A DNA stretch of 64,000 nucleotides. Source: Rhinolophus ferrumequinum (Eukaryota > Chordata > Mammalia > Chiroptera > Rhinolophidae). Both the position numbers and the translations under genes were made by a program. The notes beneath the pieces are model-generated. The model had not been told where the DNA came from. It did no database searches and was given only the letters and a program-made list of their open reading frames with translations. Of this stretch, positions 9,422-22,639 are shown piece by piece. Location of the stretch: the NCBI RefSeq assembly GCF_004115265.2, contig NC_046293.1:26360173-26424172 (forward strand), written 5' to 3'. The stretch's first letter is position 1; each line of letters starts with the position of its first letter.

Positions 9422-12400
9422 ATGAGAAAATTTACTTACCAGATTTTTTTAACGAGTAAGCACACATAGACTAATTACAACACACTTACTCCATCTACCT
9501 CCAAATCTTCTGAGTGAAGTATCTTAGTGGTTGGCTCAGGAGAGTCAGGCTAGGAGTTGTGTTTAACCTGGAAGCTCTTTGTTTCTCTGAGTGCCAAAAT
9601 TTGATTATGGAGAGTCACCCATCGAATGCTGGCAGCCCAAGAAACTAGGTGAGGATAAAAATGAAGGCTCTCAGGGACATTGCTATCAAGGCCATAAGAA
9701 GTTTGCTTTTAGTATTCATATTAATGAAAGATCACAATGTTTCTGTTAAAGTAACAGAAACAGAAATTAAACATGTTGAAGATCCTTTATTCCCACATTC
9801 ACTGCCAGACTCAGTTCTGGAATCAGATCGAGAACTAGCCTTTTCCTTGGAAGCAAAGTTAGTCTCTGGTTGTTCTGGACTTTCGAACCAATAGTTTCTG
9901 AAGTAATGTGACTATTCTGCAGATGGACGTGGTATATTTCACAATGCAAAATGTATAAAAATATATAAACCTGTGAGTAGAGGCAGTTGAAACTGACTTG
10001 GGTAAGGAATCAAGAAAAAAATTACTTCTCTCTCTACCTTGCAAGCAGGCTGGAAGCCCCCCGTTGTGATCTTTCCCAATTTTCCATTATTTATTGAAAG
10101 CATAGGGAAAAAAAGTAAAACCCAAAAATCTCATAATAGCACCAAACATTAGAGATAAGTAATTTACTAGATAATGGTTCTATCATTTCAATCATAATAC
10201 TGAGCAGCTAAGTCTCATATCCAAATCAATACATTTTTGCATAACACAAGCCTACTGAATAGTCAAAGATATTCGTAAATGAACCACTCACTGTCATGCT
10301 TTATTTTCAGAAAGAGATCCCAAAACTTGGTTTTCCTGGTTAAAAACTACTGCCTAGCAATATCATCTTCATTTCAGGGCTCAAGTCCCCATTTCTTCTT
10401 TCCTAATATCATACTAAAGAGCTGTCTCCCAGCCCACCAGAGGAAACTTTCACACATTGAAAGTTTGCACACATTAAAATAAATCTCTTGATAGAGGTAT
10501 CTCTTATACTAAGACAAAATTTTATGTTAACCAGTTTATGTCCCATTCTGTAGTATTTGCAAAGAAATGACCATGCGACACCATTCTGTAAAAATACCTT
10601 GGTTGTCCCTAAAATAAATGACAAATTCAGCTTTCCATTCACCGCATGTTTCACAATCTGGAACTAACCCCCATCTCCAGCATTTTCTTCCCATATTCAC
10701 TTCAACATTACTGAATTATTTTGTTTTCCTAGACTTTTGAAATACTATGTTATATGCATCGATTTAGCCATGTATTTTTCTCTACTTCCCTCCACACCCC
10801 ACTCTCCAAGGTCCAGGTCACATGGCATCTGCTGTGAGAGGCCTTCCTTTTACTCCCCTGCTCTGAGCTTCCATCATACCTTCTTTTGCCACTTTTCTGA
10901 TAGTCATCATCATTATGTCCAAGCTAAACCTTCCGTTAGAGCCTGAGTCCCTTAAGGACGAGAACAGCGTTTCACTTACCTTTATATCCTCAGTGCCAAG
11001 TATAGGTTCCTGCCATAGTGATCATTTAAGGACAAACAAGATAATGCTATTGATTTGCGTGTTTGACCATGGGGCTTAGTTATATGATTCTAACTGAAAT
11101 AGACAAATGTTCCCTAAAAATGAATTTCTTCTGCCATGCTTAGAGTTATGGGCAACGAATTTCTAACAGTTTCAGTATAGCTTTTTTTTTCAGCCACACT
11201 TAAATGCCAGTCACAAAGAGGGGTCTACTACTCAATACTTTTGTAAGAATAAAAGTGGGCATTGGTGTGTAAGTTTTAATTATGGGTTTTAAATTTTACC
11301 ATTCAGAAGTTAAATATCAGATTATCTTGTACTTGTCTAGATACTTAAGGATCCTGATCTGATTTGGGGAAGAATTTTCCCCCAACACAGTGATGATGGG
11401 CCTGGGCTGAGACTCACACTTGGTTTTTGCACATATTTTGTCTTTCGAAATGGAGCCATATAGTTGGTTCCAAAGCAGGCAGAGAGACTGCGGTCATCAC
11501 GACGGTCTGTCCAGAGAGGCAAGCATTAGACTGACCAAAAACCTGACCATCCACACCTCACTACACAAGAACTGCTTTCTGGAGAAGCCAACTTTATATG
11601 TATTTCTACCTCTTTAGCACCCAAATAGTACCTGTGTCTCACCTTCTACTCAAAACTTGAATGGCTGAAGACAAAAGCTTTCTGACATCCACTGATGTGT
11701 CATTCTTTTCACCTGAAACTTAAGAGCCTTCAGTGCTGTATTCTGACAGATGCTTCTATTGGAATTACATCTATTCCAATTTTATTCTTGAGAACCGGGG
11801 AGATAACCACAGAGTGGTTATGTGAGTTTGTGGACCCACTGGAGCCACTGCAGAATTTGTCCCCTCAAAGCCTCCATTCTCACTGGAAGATTAATTTGAT
11901 GGCATTTTTACTGCTCTGGTATTACTGTCAGGTCAAATTCTATATTTAACAGCTCTCAAAATATCTGATTATCTCTCTTTCCCCAGTTCATACTCTGTCA
12001 AATAAGCACAGTTCCCTTTGGGGAGAATTGAAGAATGAGAAAACATCTACCATGAAAACTTGCAGTGGCTTTGCAAGGTCATTCCTCAGTGGGACCCAGA
12101 CTCCTCTTCAGTTAATGGATTTTTTTGTGAAGTGACTTAGAGCTAGAAACTTGAGAAGAAATAGATTTTCTAATGCAGTGAGTCCTTGGAATTTTGTTTT
12201 TTTCTTATATAATGCAGGAAACACCTTATTTGACTGTATATCTATATGAATTCTAGGAATACCATTTCTACTAGTTCTCACCACAGATTCCTATGGATCA
12301 GTGAGTGTATGGTGATCAGCACCCTGGCTGGTCTTGCTGTCCAAAGGGATAATGATGGTTAAGTGCTGTAAATGGCAATTCTAATGTACGCAGTGACAAT

Positions 12401-12956
12401 AGGGAACCCAGTTTCCTGGTAGCCTATCCCACCAGCCAATTCTGGCCTACAGAGAACATCCCATCACCGGGGTTCAGTATGGCCAGTGCTCCCCACTCAG
12501 AGCATTCATTATTGCCTCAGTGAATGGAATGTTCTGAGGGGTGTCCTGGAAATCATAGTTAGGCGGTGGGTTGTATCTCACGTAGTCAGTCCTTCCTGAC
12601 ATTGCCATCTCCCTGAACTTTCTGATCTTTCTTAATATCATGTCAAAGATATTGCAGCAGCTCTACCTTATATACAAGGCCATCATTGTGTCCAAGCTTC
12701 ATAGAGCTGTCCCAAGGAAATATTAGCACTGGGTTTATGTGCCCTTGCCAGAATATTGAGTCCCAAGTCATTATCGACAGCCTCCATGTCAATAAATTCT
12801 TCTATCCAGACTAAATAAAGAGGATTTCCCTTTCCACTACCCTCAAGACCCATTTCCAGTATGTTCTCTTATTCTTGCTGATATGTTAACAATGTGTGCT
12901 AATATTAGATTGTGCTGGAAACTTGTCCTGAAGTAATGAGGAGTGATAGTGTATAT
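9422..12956. other. Intergenic stretch with L2-like remnants, no gene recognised
   Basis: About 3.5 kb with no convincing exon. The segment near 10780-11035 has the wording of an old L2 LINE 3' end. Open frames such as 9649-9894 have no recognisable domain and no splice or promoter context. Nothing else could be supported. Confidence 0.5.
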
Positions 12957-13672
12957 CTTTCTTTTTAATTCTTTTTATTTTTCAATTACCATTGACTTAC
13001 AAAATTATATTAGCTTCAGGTGTATAACATCATGATTAGACATTTATGTAACTTATGAAGTGATCACCCCGTTAAGTCTAGCACCCACCTTAATACCATA
13101 CATAGTTAGTACAATATTATTGACTATATTCCCTACGCTGTACTTTACATCCCTGTGACTGTTTTTATAACAGACAATTTGTACATCTTAATCCTTTCCC
13201 ACTTTTCACCTTTCCCCCAACCCCCTCCTATCTAGTAAACATCAGTTTGTTTTCTGTATCTATGAGTCTGTTTCTGTTTTGTTTGTTCATTTATTGAGTT
13301 CTTTAGATTCCACATATGAGTGAGATCATATGGATTTGTCTTTCACAGTCTGACTTATTTCACTTAGCCATAATACATTCTAGGTCCATCCATGTTGTTG
13401 CAGATAGCAAGATTTCATTTTTTTATGGCTGAGTAATATTCCATTGCATATATGTAACACATCTTCTTTATCCATTCGTCTATCAATGGACACTTAAGTT
13501 GCTTCGATATCTTGGCTATTGTAAATAATACTGCAATGAACATAGGGGTGCATATGTCTTTTTGCATTCGTGTTTTGGATTTTTTCAGATAAATACCCAG
13601 AACTGGAATTGCTGTGTTACATGGTAACTATATTTTTAATTTTTTGAGGAACTTCCATATTATTTCAGTAGG
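12957..13672 (-). mobile_element. L1 LINE 3' end, 5'-truncated
   Basis: The antisense of an L1 3' UTR and ORF2 C-terminal end, with markers such as 'tggacacttaagttgc', 'ccatccatgttgttgcag', 'gtaatattccattgc' and 'aatagccaag' read in reverse. Too diverged to be intact, and older than the L1 at 50849-51860. Confidence 0.85.
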
Positions 13673-14189
13673 GCATATCTTGAGGAGAACAAATGTTAAC
13701 CTGCCTCAACTGAGTTAATTGAACAGTTTCCAGGAGTGGCAAGGCTCTTCTGCTCTTTTTAAATGTAGGAGTCTGTTTCTGGTGGTTCGGAAGCTTCCTG
13801 GGATCCTAAGGTTCCAAATTTTTTTCATCTACCTAAATATCCCTATTGCAGGTGTGAGGGTTCTATATTTTTATGTCAGGGCCATGATTTTAACATTATT
13901 ACTCCAGCAATTTCCACTCCTCTCCTATATTATCTCCCTCTCTATTGACTCATTTCAATTTGTACGCAATCACTGTATCATCCAATTTAAAAATAAAACC
14001 AACGAAAACATTAAAATTTTGCCTTGCTTCCATGCTCCATTCTCTACTCTCCTTAATAAGACTTATTAAATTATTACATATTCACCATGTCTGTACTTTC
14101 TCACATTTGTTCCTTTCTTAACCTTCCCCGTGAACCTAGTTTCTGTCCCTACAGTTCACGAACGGTGCTCTTGTTAGAGTCACCAATTA

Positions 14190-14723
14190 CAGATGCTCCT
14201 CGACTTACGATGGGGTTACATCCTGACAAACCCATCATACGTTAAAAATATCATGAGTCGAAAATGTATTTAATAACTAATTTACCAAACATCATAGCCT
14301 AGCCTACCTTACATGTGCTCAGAACACTTACATTAGCCTCCAGTTGGGCAATTATCTTGAGTTTTATTTCAAGAATAATTGTCTACCTCTTCTTTTCACC
14401 AGAAGCGGGAGACACAGACGGGTATTTTGTACACATAATGCAATGTGAAAACACAAAACACAAGATCCAAAAAACACTGGCAACACAGTACATTGTAGAG
14501 TATCGGTAGTTTACCGTCGTGACCGTGTGGCCGCCTGGGAGCCGCAGCCCACTGCCGCTTCCCGGCATCACGGGAGTATATTGTACCGCGTATCTCTAGC
14601 CCAGGAAAGATCAAAATTCAAAACCTGAATTATGGTTTTACTGAATGCATATTGCTCCTGTACCATCGTAAAGTCAAAAAAAAAAAAAAGTAAATCTAAC
14701 CATGATAAGTTGAAGACTGTCTG
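14190..14723. mobile_element. Tigger-type (MER44-like) non-autonomous DNA transposon
   Basis: The ends CAGATGCTCCTCGACTTA and, inverted, a diverged copy ending CTG are each next to TA (14188-14189 and 14724-14725), as expected for pogo/Tigger elements. The inside contains 'gcctagcctacctta', 'acacttacattagcctcc' and a GC-rich core typical of MER44-like elements. The subfamily name is from memory. No transposase is present. Confidence 0.75.
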
Positions 14724-15109
14724 TATATTCATATGGCCAATCCAATGTTTATTTTGCTATATCAGTTTTACTGGTTTTCTCTGCAGCATTTGAAAGTTGC
14801 TCTGTTCCTCCTTATAACACAATGTCATCTCTTATTTCCACTTCACCAGACTTTCCTCGCTTTATTCTTATCTTCCTAGGAGTTCCTTCTTGTTATCTTT
14901 GGCTGGTCCTTTCTCTTCAATTTCACCTCAAAAGATTTGACCATCTCAGGGCTCAGATCTAGTGTCACTTCTCTATCTATAATTTCTTTTAGGTAATCCC
15001 ATTTATATGTTGAAGACTTCCAAATGTATATATCTTTTCTTTATATTCAGTTACATATTTACATATTCGATTATCTATTTGACATTTTCACCTTGGTTAC
15101 TTCATAGAC

Positions 15110-15770
15110 TTCAGACACCAGAAGCAATGTGTGACACGGAGCCTTGTCATGACGGAGGATAATTTACTGAATACTTTAAAATACACCTTCTCTCAACCGT
15201 AGCTCACACCTGACTGAACGCACGAAACAAGTTGAAACTTGTCGCACAGTTACTAAGGTTTGACGCGCCACTTCCCGTATTGAAGATCCCTGCCTTTCCA
15301 TTGGACTGCACTCGGCAGCAGCATTTGCTGTATTTTTCGATCACAACAGAAAGGCTCCATGTCACACATCGCTTGTGGTACGGCAATTTCTGTCAAATAC
15401 AGTGTCTCTTCATCCACTTTATTCACCGGACCTGGCACCACATGAATTCTGGCTCTTTCCCAAAGTCAAAATAACCATGAAAGGTAAACGTTTTGAATTA
15501 ATTCAGGATATCGAGGCCGCCATGACATCGCAACTGAAGACAGTCACGAAGGAGGACTTCTAGAATTGCTTCAAAAAGTGGTAAGTACGATAGGATAAGA
15601 GTGTTTGAAGCAAGGAAGAGTATTTTGAGAGGATTTAATGGCAATGTGTCTTTTACTGTAACAAATTTTTTTTAATTTAAGCATTAACCATATTTTTTTA
15701 TCACACCCATAGAAAACATCCATTAAAAAATTCCCTAGTTCTATTGCCAGAATGTAAATCTGAGCCACTA
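15110..15770 (+). mobile_element. Decayed mariner-family transposase fragment
   Basis: Translations around 15375-15563 contain HPLYSPDLAPHEFW, the diagnostic mariner catalytic-region block (SPDLAP with downstream DFFLFPKLK, here EFWLFPKVK), followed by TKEDF and a tail. Upstream sequence is scrambled by stops and frameshifts, and no complete reading frame remains. An ancient mammalian mariner is the best reading. Confidence 0.75.
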
Positions 15771-15939
15771 TGATTTCACATATGGACTACTTACTATAAC
15801 TTACCAGATGGTCCCCTTAACTGTACTCCTCCCCACCCCTAACACATACAATATCCATTCTTCTGATAACAAAAATGAACTTAAATTTACATATAAGTCA
15901 AATTTTGTTATACATAACTTTCATTCCTTCAATGTCTTT

Positions 15940-16410
15940 TCATTGCACTTAAGTCTAAATTCCCTCTCGTGATCTACAAGGTCTTTCATGACCTTGCCAC
16001 TCACACTTTGCTCACCATGCTTTGATCATTCAGACCCTATTGCTCAAAACATTTACTCCTCAGGGTACTGACATTTGATTTGCCATCTTTTGCAAAGGGA
16101 TGTTATTTGTCCAGAATATTGCATGCCTATTGCATGAATATTGTATATTTGTGATGCAAGTCTCAGCTCGAAACCTCATTTTCTGAGGTAGGGCTCTCCT
16201 GACTATGCTATATCAAGCCGTCTCTCATCTCCAGGTTTTCTCAGTTACATCAATCATGACTTGTAACTCTTTGTTTCCTTGATCGTTACCTGTCTTCCAT
16301 AACGTTTTTCATGACTGTGCATGAAAGTATGGACTTTGTCACATTTCATTTGTATCTTAAACACTCAGGATGGTACCTAACACTCATACATTCAATGTGT
16401 GAGTGGATAC
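15940..16410 (+). repeat. L2 LINE 3' remnant
   Basis: Wording such as 'atctacaaggtctttcatgac', 'cctattgctc' and the terminal 'gtatcttaaacactcagga' follows the order of a plus-strand L2 3' end. Strongly diverged. Confidence 0.5.
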
Positions 16411-18054
16411 CTATTTATTAAACAAGGAATAAAAACAGAAAGAAATCTGCCTACATAGATAAACCACTTGACTTGGCGACATCAGTTTTATCCTACATAT
16501 GCCAGTAAGGAGAATTATGTACAGTAAGAGGTCTCTAATATGGCTTCTGTTTTCACCTCAGTATCCTTTGCCTGGTTACAGACCACAGAGAAATTGAATG
16601 TTGAGGTGCTATGTTTGTGAGTTGATGACCAAGATTCTAGAGTCCACAATGTGAAGACATATGACATGGAGCTTCCAAGATTCCCATTAGCCCATAGTTC
16701 TTTTGTTTCCATGCCTAATAAATCCACATAAGCTGGCCTCTGCTTAGGTGGGGAGTAGGGACAGGTATTCTTTAAGACAGTATTTAAAAAATGTAAGCTT
16801 CACCTATGCATCTAATTTTCTATTGTTTCTTTAACTTACAAGGCACTCAGTAAATCTTTCTAAATTTACCACTTTTGCACTGTCAGATTCACAGAAGAAA
16901 ATTTAACATGAAACTAGTGTAAACATAATTTTTATTTTTAACAAATTTATTGATGAGAATATTTAGAAACATTTTCTCTTCTGCACACAAAGTCCATGGC
17001 TTCTCTAGGCTGGTTAGTAACAGTTGATCACTCCAAAATATCTTTGCCACAATGTAAATGATGTACTTTTGATGGAATTCCCAAATAGATATCTCATAGA
17101 TGAGTTATGTATAATCTGAATAATATCCTCCTGGTGTATAGAGATGACCTGTGTTGAATCAATGTCTCCTTTGACAGTTTGGGTATTTTAACATCTCAAA
17201 ACATAAGTTTTTGATTGAAGGTCTCATCTTATCAGGGTTTCTTGACAATCAATGTCTGATGCAGTCCTCGTTTGCTGAAAGCAAACTTACACATGTCTTT
17301 TGTGTAAGAAATATTATTCAATAAGCAATAAATAGTTCTAGTTAGGCTCTTTATTTAGCTCACTATATTTTATAGAATCTTGAGATATAAACGATTCTCT
17401 CACACTTATCAAGTGTCTTTCTTTCATTGATCTCTGATCCTAATTTATGAACTCACTTTGGCAATATTTACTTTAATCACAATTGATGTCTTAATTGTGG
17501 TTATAATCAGTATTAATTTCTTCTACATTCATAGAATTGCATAGAATTTGATTAAGAACTGTCACCTTATTGAGTCTTTTCCAAAGGTGGAGCTTAGTTG
17601 GATGATTTGAGAAGAAAAATCTAGGTAGGACCATGAGAACGAGCTAGCTGCTTTTCACGGGGATGCAAACAACAGCAAGATGCTATTACACTTGTTTTGA
17701 ATTCGTCATACAATTTTGCATCTGGAAAAATGATTTAGAACTAACTATGAAAATTCTCTTCTCACAGTCATTATTAGAATATTAACTTCTGTATGTTCTG
17801 AAACATGTCTTTAAAAAAAAAAATCTCTCAAGGGAGGGAGAGAAAGAGAAGAAAGAGAGAGAGACAAAGACAGAGACAGAGTAAAGAGGCAAAATCAGCT
17901 CCATATGAGATTTTCTAAGTTTTAAGTATACCAAACACATTTTAAGAGTATCAACCATGTGAAACCAACATTAATGCAGGAACTAAAGATAGTTAACAAA
18001 CATCTGTCCTCCTTTTTCCTAGAAAGTGATAGTTTTTCTTCAGATTTGTTTATG
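16411..18054. other. Intergenic, no gene; GA-rich tract at 17825-17890
   Basis: Non-coding DNA downstream of TAS2R7. The only notable feature is a purine-rich simple repeat (GAGAGAGACAAAGACAG-like) near 17825-17890. No exon or structured RNA was recognised. Confidence 0.5.
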
Positions 18055-18993
18055 TTAGAAATGTCTTCTTTTCAGGATATATGTTACTTTGCATAGCATG
18101 CTTAGAAATGCTTGTCTTAATTTAGTGTTCCCCAGAATTAGGATAAATGAATGGCTTGAGGGATAGATTAGAGCTATCAACTCACTAACTATCACAGCTA
18201 AATCAGACTTCGGTATAAAGTAGCTGAAGGTGACTACGAGAAAGGACAAATAGTAGGCAAGGAAAAGCAGGAGGAAGGAGATGACAGCTTTCATGGCTCC
18301 CATGTGGGCTTCTATGCTGGCATCTCTGAACCCTGTGGCACTGAGCTGCATCTGCCTGGTGTGTCTCCACAGGGAGAGGATCAAGAGGAAAAATGAGATC
18401 AAGGACACAGAAAGGGGGACTAGCGTTAATAGGTTGAGACATACCTTGATGGAAACATATTGATCTTTATTTTCTCTGCATCTCAAAGTTAAGTTTGTTT
18501 TCCTCTTTACCTTGATACAACGCCTGAAATCGTCATTCCAATTCTCAGTGACGGGAAGGCTAATAACCACAGAGAGGACCAAGCACACCAGCAGGATCCT
18601 AGGAATCACCCTGTCAATTCTCCACTTCATCCAGAGGAAAAAAGGATGGAAGAAATTAGCTATCTTGAGGAAATAGAAAATACTGAGGCAGGCGGCAAAC
18701 CAGACATTTAAATGGTTGGTCAGTGTCCAGAAGAAGTCAAGGATTCTCATTTGTTGACCGGTGGAATAGACATCTGGATACAGCACCAATGTAAAAGAGT
18801 CGAAAATTATTATACACAATAGACAAATTCTGGATATGGCCAGACTGGTGAGAATTAAATCAACGGAGGCAATCTTCCTGTTCTTCATCCAGTCCATGCA
18901 GTTTACCAATCCAATGAATGCATTTCCTAAGATCCCCACTGAAAACTCTCCAGCTGCTATGATCATTAAGGTGTTATCTACTTCATCTGACAT
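18055..18993 (-). CDS. TAS2R7: Bitter taste receptor, TAS2R7 orthologue, intact
   Basis: A single-exon, 312-residue class T GPCR of family-typical length, acting in the plasma membrane of taste cells through gustducin and PLC-beta2. It matches human TAS2R7 from the N-terminus ([20 protein letters not shown]) to TM7. TM2 has [11 protein letters not shown]3 has [12 protein letters not shown], the TM5/ICL3 region has [15 protein letters not shown], and TM7 has [13 protein letters not shown]. Glycosylation site NLT lies in the second extracellular loop (about 167-169). His94, reported in human TAS2R7 for metal-ion sensing, is conserved; human Glu264 is Asp264 here. The tail ends KRRHF, a little shorter than human. 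The start ATG aligns with the human start. It is first in a minus-strand TAS2R7-8-9-10 run, in the same order as human. Confidence 0.97.
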   Translation of the reverse strand: MSDEVDNTLMIIAAGEFSVGILGNAFIGLVNCMDWMKNRKIASVDLILTSLAISRICLLCIIIFDSFTLVLYPDVYSTGQQMRILDFFWTLTNHLNVWFAACLSIFYFLKIANFFHPFFLWMKWRIDRVIPRILLVCLVLSVVISLPVTENWNDDFRRCIKVKRKTNLTLRCRENKDQYVSIKVCLNLLTLVPLSVSLISFFLLILSLWRHTRQMQLSATGFRDASIEAHMGAMKAVISFLLLFLAYYLSFLVVTFSYFIPKSDLAVIVSELIALIYPSSHSFILILGNTKLRQAFLSMLCKVTYILKRRHF

Positions 18994-19385
18994 GTCAAAA
19001 CAGAGGAATATCCAATTTGTTTCTATTTGAATTGATGTAGTTTGATATCTACACCTACTTCTTAGATTTTGCTGTAATTTTGTTTACCTCTTTTATTGTA
19101 GTCTGTCTTATGATGAAGACTGGAACGGTAAATGAAGACTGCAGCTATCTTCATTAAAACCTAATTAGTCTTGAAAACGTGGTTGGTGATCCCTGGCCTG
19201 GTCACTGAATGTCCGTTTACCTTCCCAGCAATTTTGCTTTTCCACATATGGTTGATTTAGGCTGAGCTACAGTTTACTAAGATGCAAATTAGGCCGATTC
19301 CCTTTCATGGTGTGCGCTTTCTCAAGCTACATACTGCAAATTTTAGATTCATTAATCAGTGATGCGTACTAGTGACTCAACAGGC
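18994..19385. other. Upstream region of TAS2R7
   Basis: About 400 bases upstream of the receptor start (reading minus). No clear TATA box or other defined promoter element was recognised. Confidence 0.35.
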
Positions 19386-19556
19386 CTGCCAGATTTAGCA
19401 AATAAAAATACAGGACACTTAGTAAATGTGAATTCCAAATAAACAATAAATACTTTTTTAGTATATGTCTCAAATGCATGATAAGTACTTCCAGAAAGTG
19501 TTGAAATTCAAATTTAACTGGGTGTCCTGTATTTTATCTGGAAAACCTAAACCTCA
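19386..19556. mobile_element. Palindromic MITE (MER-type DNA transposon)
   Basis: The left arm CCAGATTTAGCAAATAAAAA with ATACAGGACAC is mirrored by the right arm reading GGTGTCCTGTATTTTATCTGG. The two halves therefore form a long imperfect hairpin of about 165 bases. This layout is known from old mammalian DNA-transposon MITEs; the family name cannot be fixed by eye. A short tandem patch 'ggtaaaatttgaaattt' follows at about 19578-19645. Confidence 0.65.
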
Positions 19557-20509
19557 AAGATTTTTTGGCAATTAGAAATGGTAAAATTTGAAATTTGAAT
19601 GGTAAAATTTGAAATTTTTCAAATGGTAAAATTTGAAAAATTGAAATTTGTAGAGGAATCTTCATTTTATTGAATGATAATATCAATTACTGCTAAAAAT
19701 ACAAAGTTTGCTTCACATTGAGAGCTATATATGGTCAGGGAATTTAAAAGGCGAATATATAGATTATGTGGTTCTAAAAAATACTTTAGCTCATTTTATC
19801 TTAGATGTTCAGAGTAACAATTAAATGGCATAAGATTTCTTAAAACAATGCATTGCCTTATTAGTTAAGTGACATTTAATGGTCACTTAGTTTGTCATGC
19901 TATATATAATAAGGTGAAGGAGCCATGATAAAGAAGAGTATTGATTACCTTTAGGTTTTTCCTTTTATTTAAAATGTTCCCAAAGTCAACTTTTATAAAC
20001 AAGAGGGAAGAGAGTAAAATCCCGTGTTTCATTCTACTCTCTACCCTACTCCATCCCAAATTGTCATTGAGTATTTAGATCTTTAGCTCTTCTAGCTTGT
20101 TAGGCAGATGACTGATAATTAAATTTACCTCATTTCTACAGACTAACTTGTTTTGAAATAGCTTCTTTAAATTAGAGTTACTGAGAAACACATTACTACA
20201 TAGTGTTTTCGTGGAATAATTCTGGGATACTTATACCTTCCTTGGGAATGCAATTCTTCTCTCATCCTTCTTCAAAGGCCAAACCTTTATTCTTGAGACG
20301 TAGCTCTGATTATTGGACAAACTGCCTCATGTAGCATGTTCACAGGTGACCACTTTCCTCTGGAAATGCTCCCTGACCCAGGTATATCATTTTCTTTTCT
20401 GTAGTGTCCTGGTAAATAAAGTACTCGCAATAACTATGATAATACCCATACCCAAATAAATTTTAGACTAATTTTTTTGTTTTACAAATAAATATACAGT
20501 TTGTGCCTA

Positions 20510-21112
20510 CTAGTGTGGTACAGCAGGGAAGTCATGATGCAGCTACCATAGAAAACCATATGAAAATTCCTCAAGAAATTAAAAATACAACTGTCCTATG
20601 ATCCAGCAACCTCACTTCTGGGTATACATCCAAAAGAATTTAAATCTGATCTTGAAGAGACAATTTGCACTAAGTTTATTGCAGCATTATTCACAATAAC
20701 TAAAATGTGGAAACAATCTAAATTCCATTGACATATGACTAGAAAAAGAAAATGTGGTATACACGTACTCACATACGATAGAATATTATTCAATCTTTAA
20801 GAAAAAGCAGGAAATCTTGCAATATGGAAAAACGTGGGTGAGCCTGGAAGACATTACACTAAGTGAAGTAGGTTAGTTAGGGACGGAAAAATACTGTAAG
20901 ATTCCTCTTATATGAGGTTTCTAAAATAATCAAACTCATACCGGTAGAAGCAGAGAGTAAAACAGTGGTTGTCTGGGCCTTAAGGGAAGGAGAAGTGAAG
21001 AGTTGCTATTCAACAACTATAAGTTTCAGTCATGAATAAATTCTAGAGATCTACTGTACAACATCTGCCTAAAAACACTCTACTGTACACTTACAATTTC
21101 CTTACTACAATA
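20510..21112 (+). mobile_element. L1 LINE 3' fragment
   Basis: Sense-strand L1 ORF2 3' end and UTR. Markers: 'cctatgatccagcaacctc', 'ctgggtatacatcc', 'gcagcattattcacaata', 'agtgaagtaggt'. Diverged and non-coding; it lies between TAS2R7 and the TAS2R8 pseudogene. Confidence 0.85.
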
Positions 21113-22639
21113 AAAAAAAAGCAAATAGAAAAACATTCTTCTGCAAGAGTGCATTTTGTCAAATGCCTACTGCTCTGAAGCCCAGCCATAGTCATTGGAG
21201 ACATTTGAAACATTAGAGATACAAAGAATAAAACATTGAAAAAGACTAAATGCAGGAAAACCTTCCCAGAAGTACTAATCATATAAAACATTTATTTCAT
21301 CTACACCTGCAGAAGAATATAAAGTTTATCCCAGCATTGAATTTACAAGTTTATCCCAGCATTGAATTTACAGGTATTTTATAGAATATAGTATTATATT
21401 CCATCACAGGAATATCAATACACCTGTCTTATACAACAAATAGCAACATAAATAGCTCGCATATTAGAAATATACTTGATGAAGTTTATGTACTTAGACT
21501 CTAACTATCAGTACTTTATAGAGTGAATTCACATAATCATATGCAGAAAAATTGATAATCTTCAGGTAATTAGTATCTTAGTTATAATAAAAGAAAATGA
21601 ATATATTGAAATAGACCAGAATTTGACACAGAAAACGGTGGGAGCAAACATGTAGTCAGATCAGAATAAACATGTCCTTAGATATGTCAGATCAAGTGTT
21701 TCAATAACACTCTAGTGAGGAGGGATTTGATGTTCAAGTAGAAGCACATTTTATTAATGAATTTTTTTGTAATTTACTCTGTATGGACATAGAGTGATGT
21801 TTTTAGTAATAGTATGAAGTTACTGCATTGTGTATAATAATTTCTTCCCAATTAATTTCTTTTTTAGAGTCCTGAGTGAAAACAACCCCTGCAGCTCTTA
21901 TTAAGGAAAGAAATTTGAGTGAAGCAGTCTGACTGATATTCGTTATCTCCATCCAGATTGTGAAGAGCACTTAGGAACACCCCTTAGAGGGAGATGTTTG
22001 AATGGGTATTACTCCTATCCTGGTACTGACTGAAATGCAAGTTGTTTGAAAGGAAATTTAATTTCAAGGGAATAAATAGAAGATGCCAGAGAAAGGTCAA
22101 CTAGGAAATATTAACTGGGAGACCATCTAAAGCATCACTTACTTGGGAGGAGAGAGATACAAAACTGAACCAGAGACAGGACAGGTGAGAACTAAGTTCA
22201 TGGTTAATAAGCCAAATGGGAGTGATTCAGCAGAGCCATGAAGGGAGCTCAGTTAAGGGCCAGCAAATAAAGTGTATGATAGAAAAAAGTGAGAAACGAG
22301 TTAGTGCAGCTCAGGTGTGCTTTCCTATTGGCCAAAGTCAAATCTTAAAAGAATTTAACTAAGCAATACATGCCTAACATTTGCAGTGAGAAGACAAAAA
22401 GAGAAGTGTGGGCCCTGAAATTCTTGGAGGGTAGGGAGTGTGAAGATGAGAATGTCTGGGGATATAAAGGGATATAAATGATGTATTCCTTAGTGTGCTG
22501 GTGGGTCTCAACAACACTTAAACATATATACCCCAAATAAATGTAATAACTGGAAAAAATAAGAATGGACCTACAAGAAAGTTGTACTTTTATCAGAAAA
22601 TAAGATTTGCTTTTAAAGTTCACTTTTATAGCCAAGGTT
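21113..22639. other. Intergenic, no gene recognised
   Basis: AT-rich DNA between an L1 fragment and the TAS2R8 pseudogene, with a short direct repeat ('tttatcccagcattgaattt', two copies at about 21325-21370). No coding or RNA feature was recognised. Confidence 0.45.

Noticed and set aside
9649-9894. Open frame of 81 codons downstream of the PRP-like gene
   Set aside because: No domain, no splice or promoter context, and a length expected by chance.
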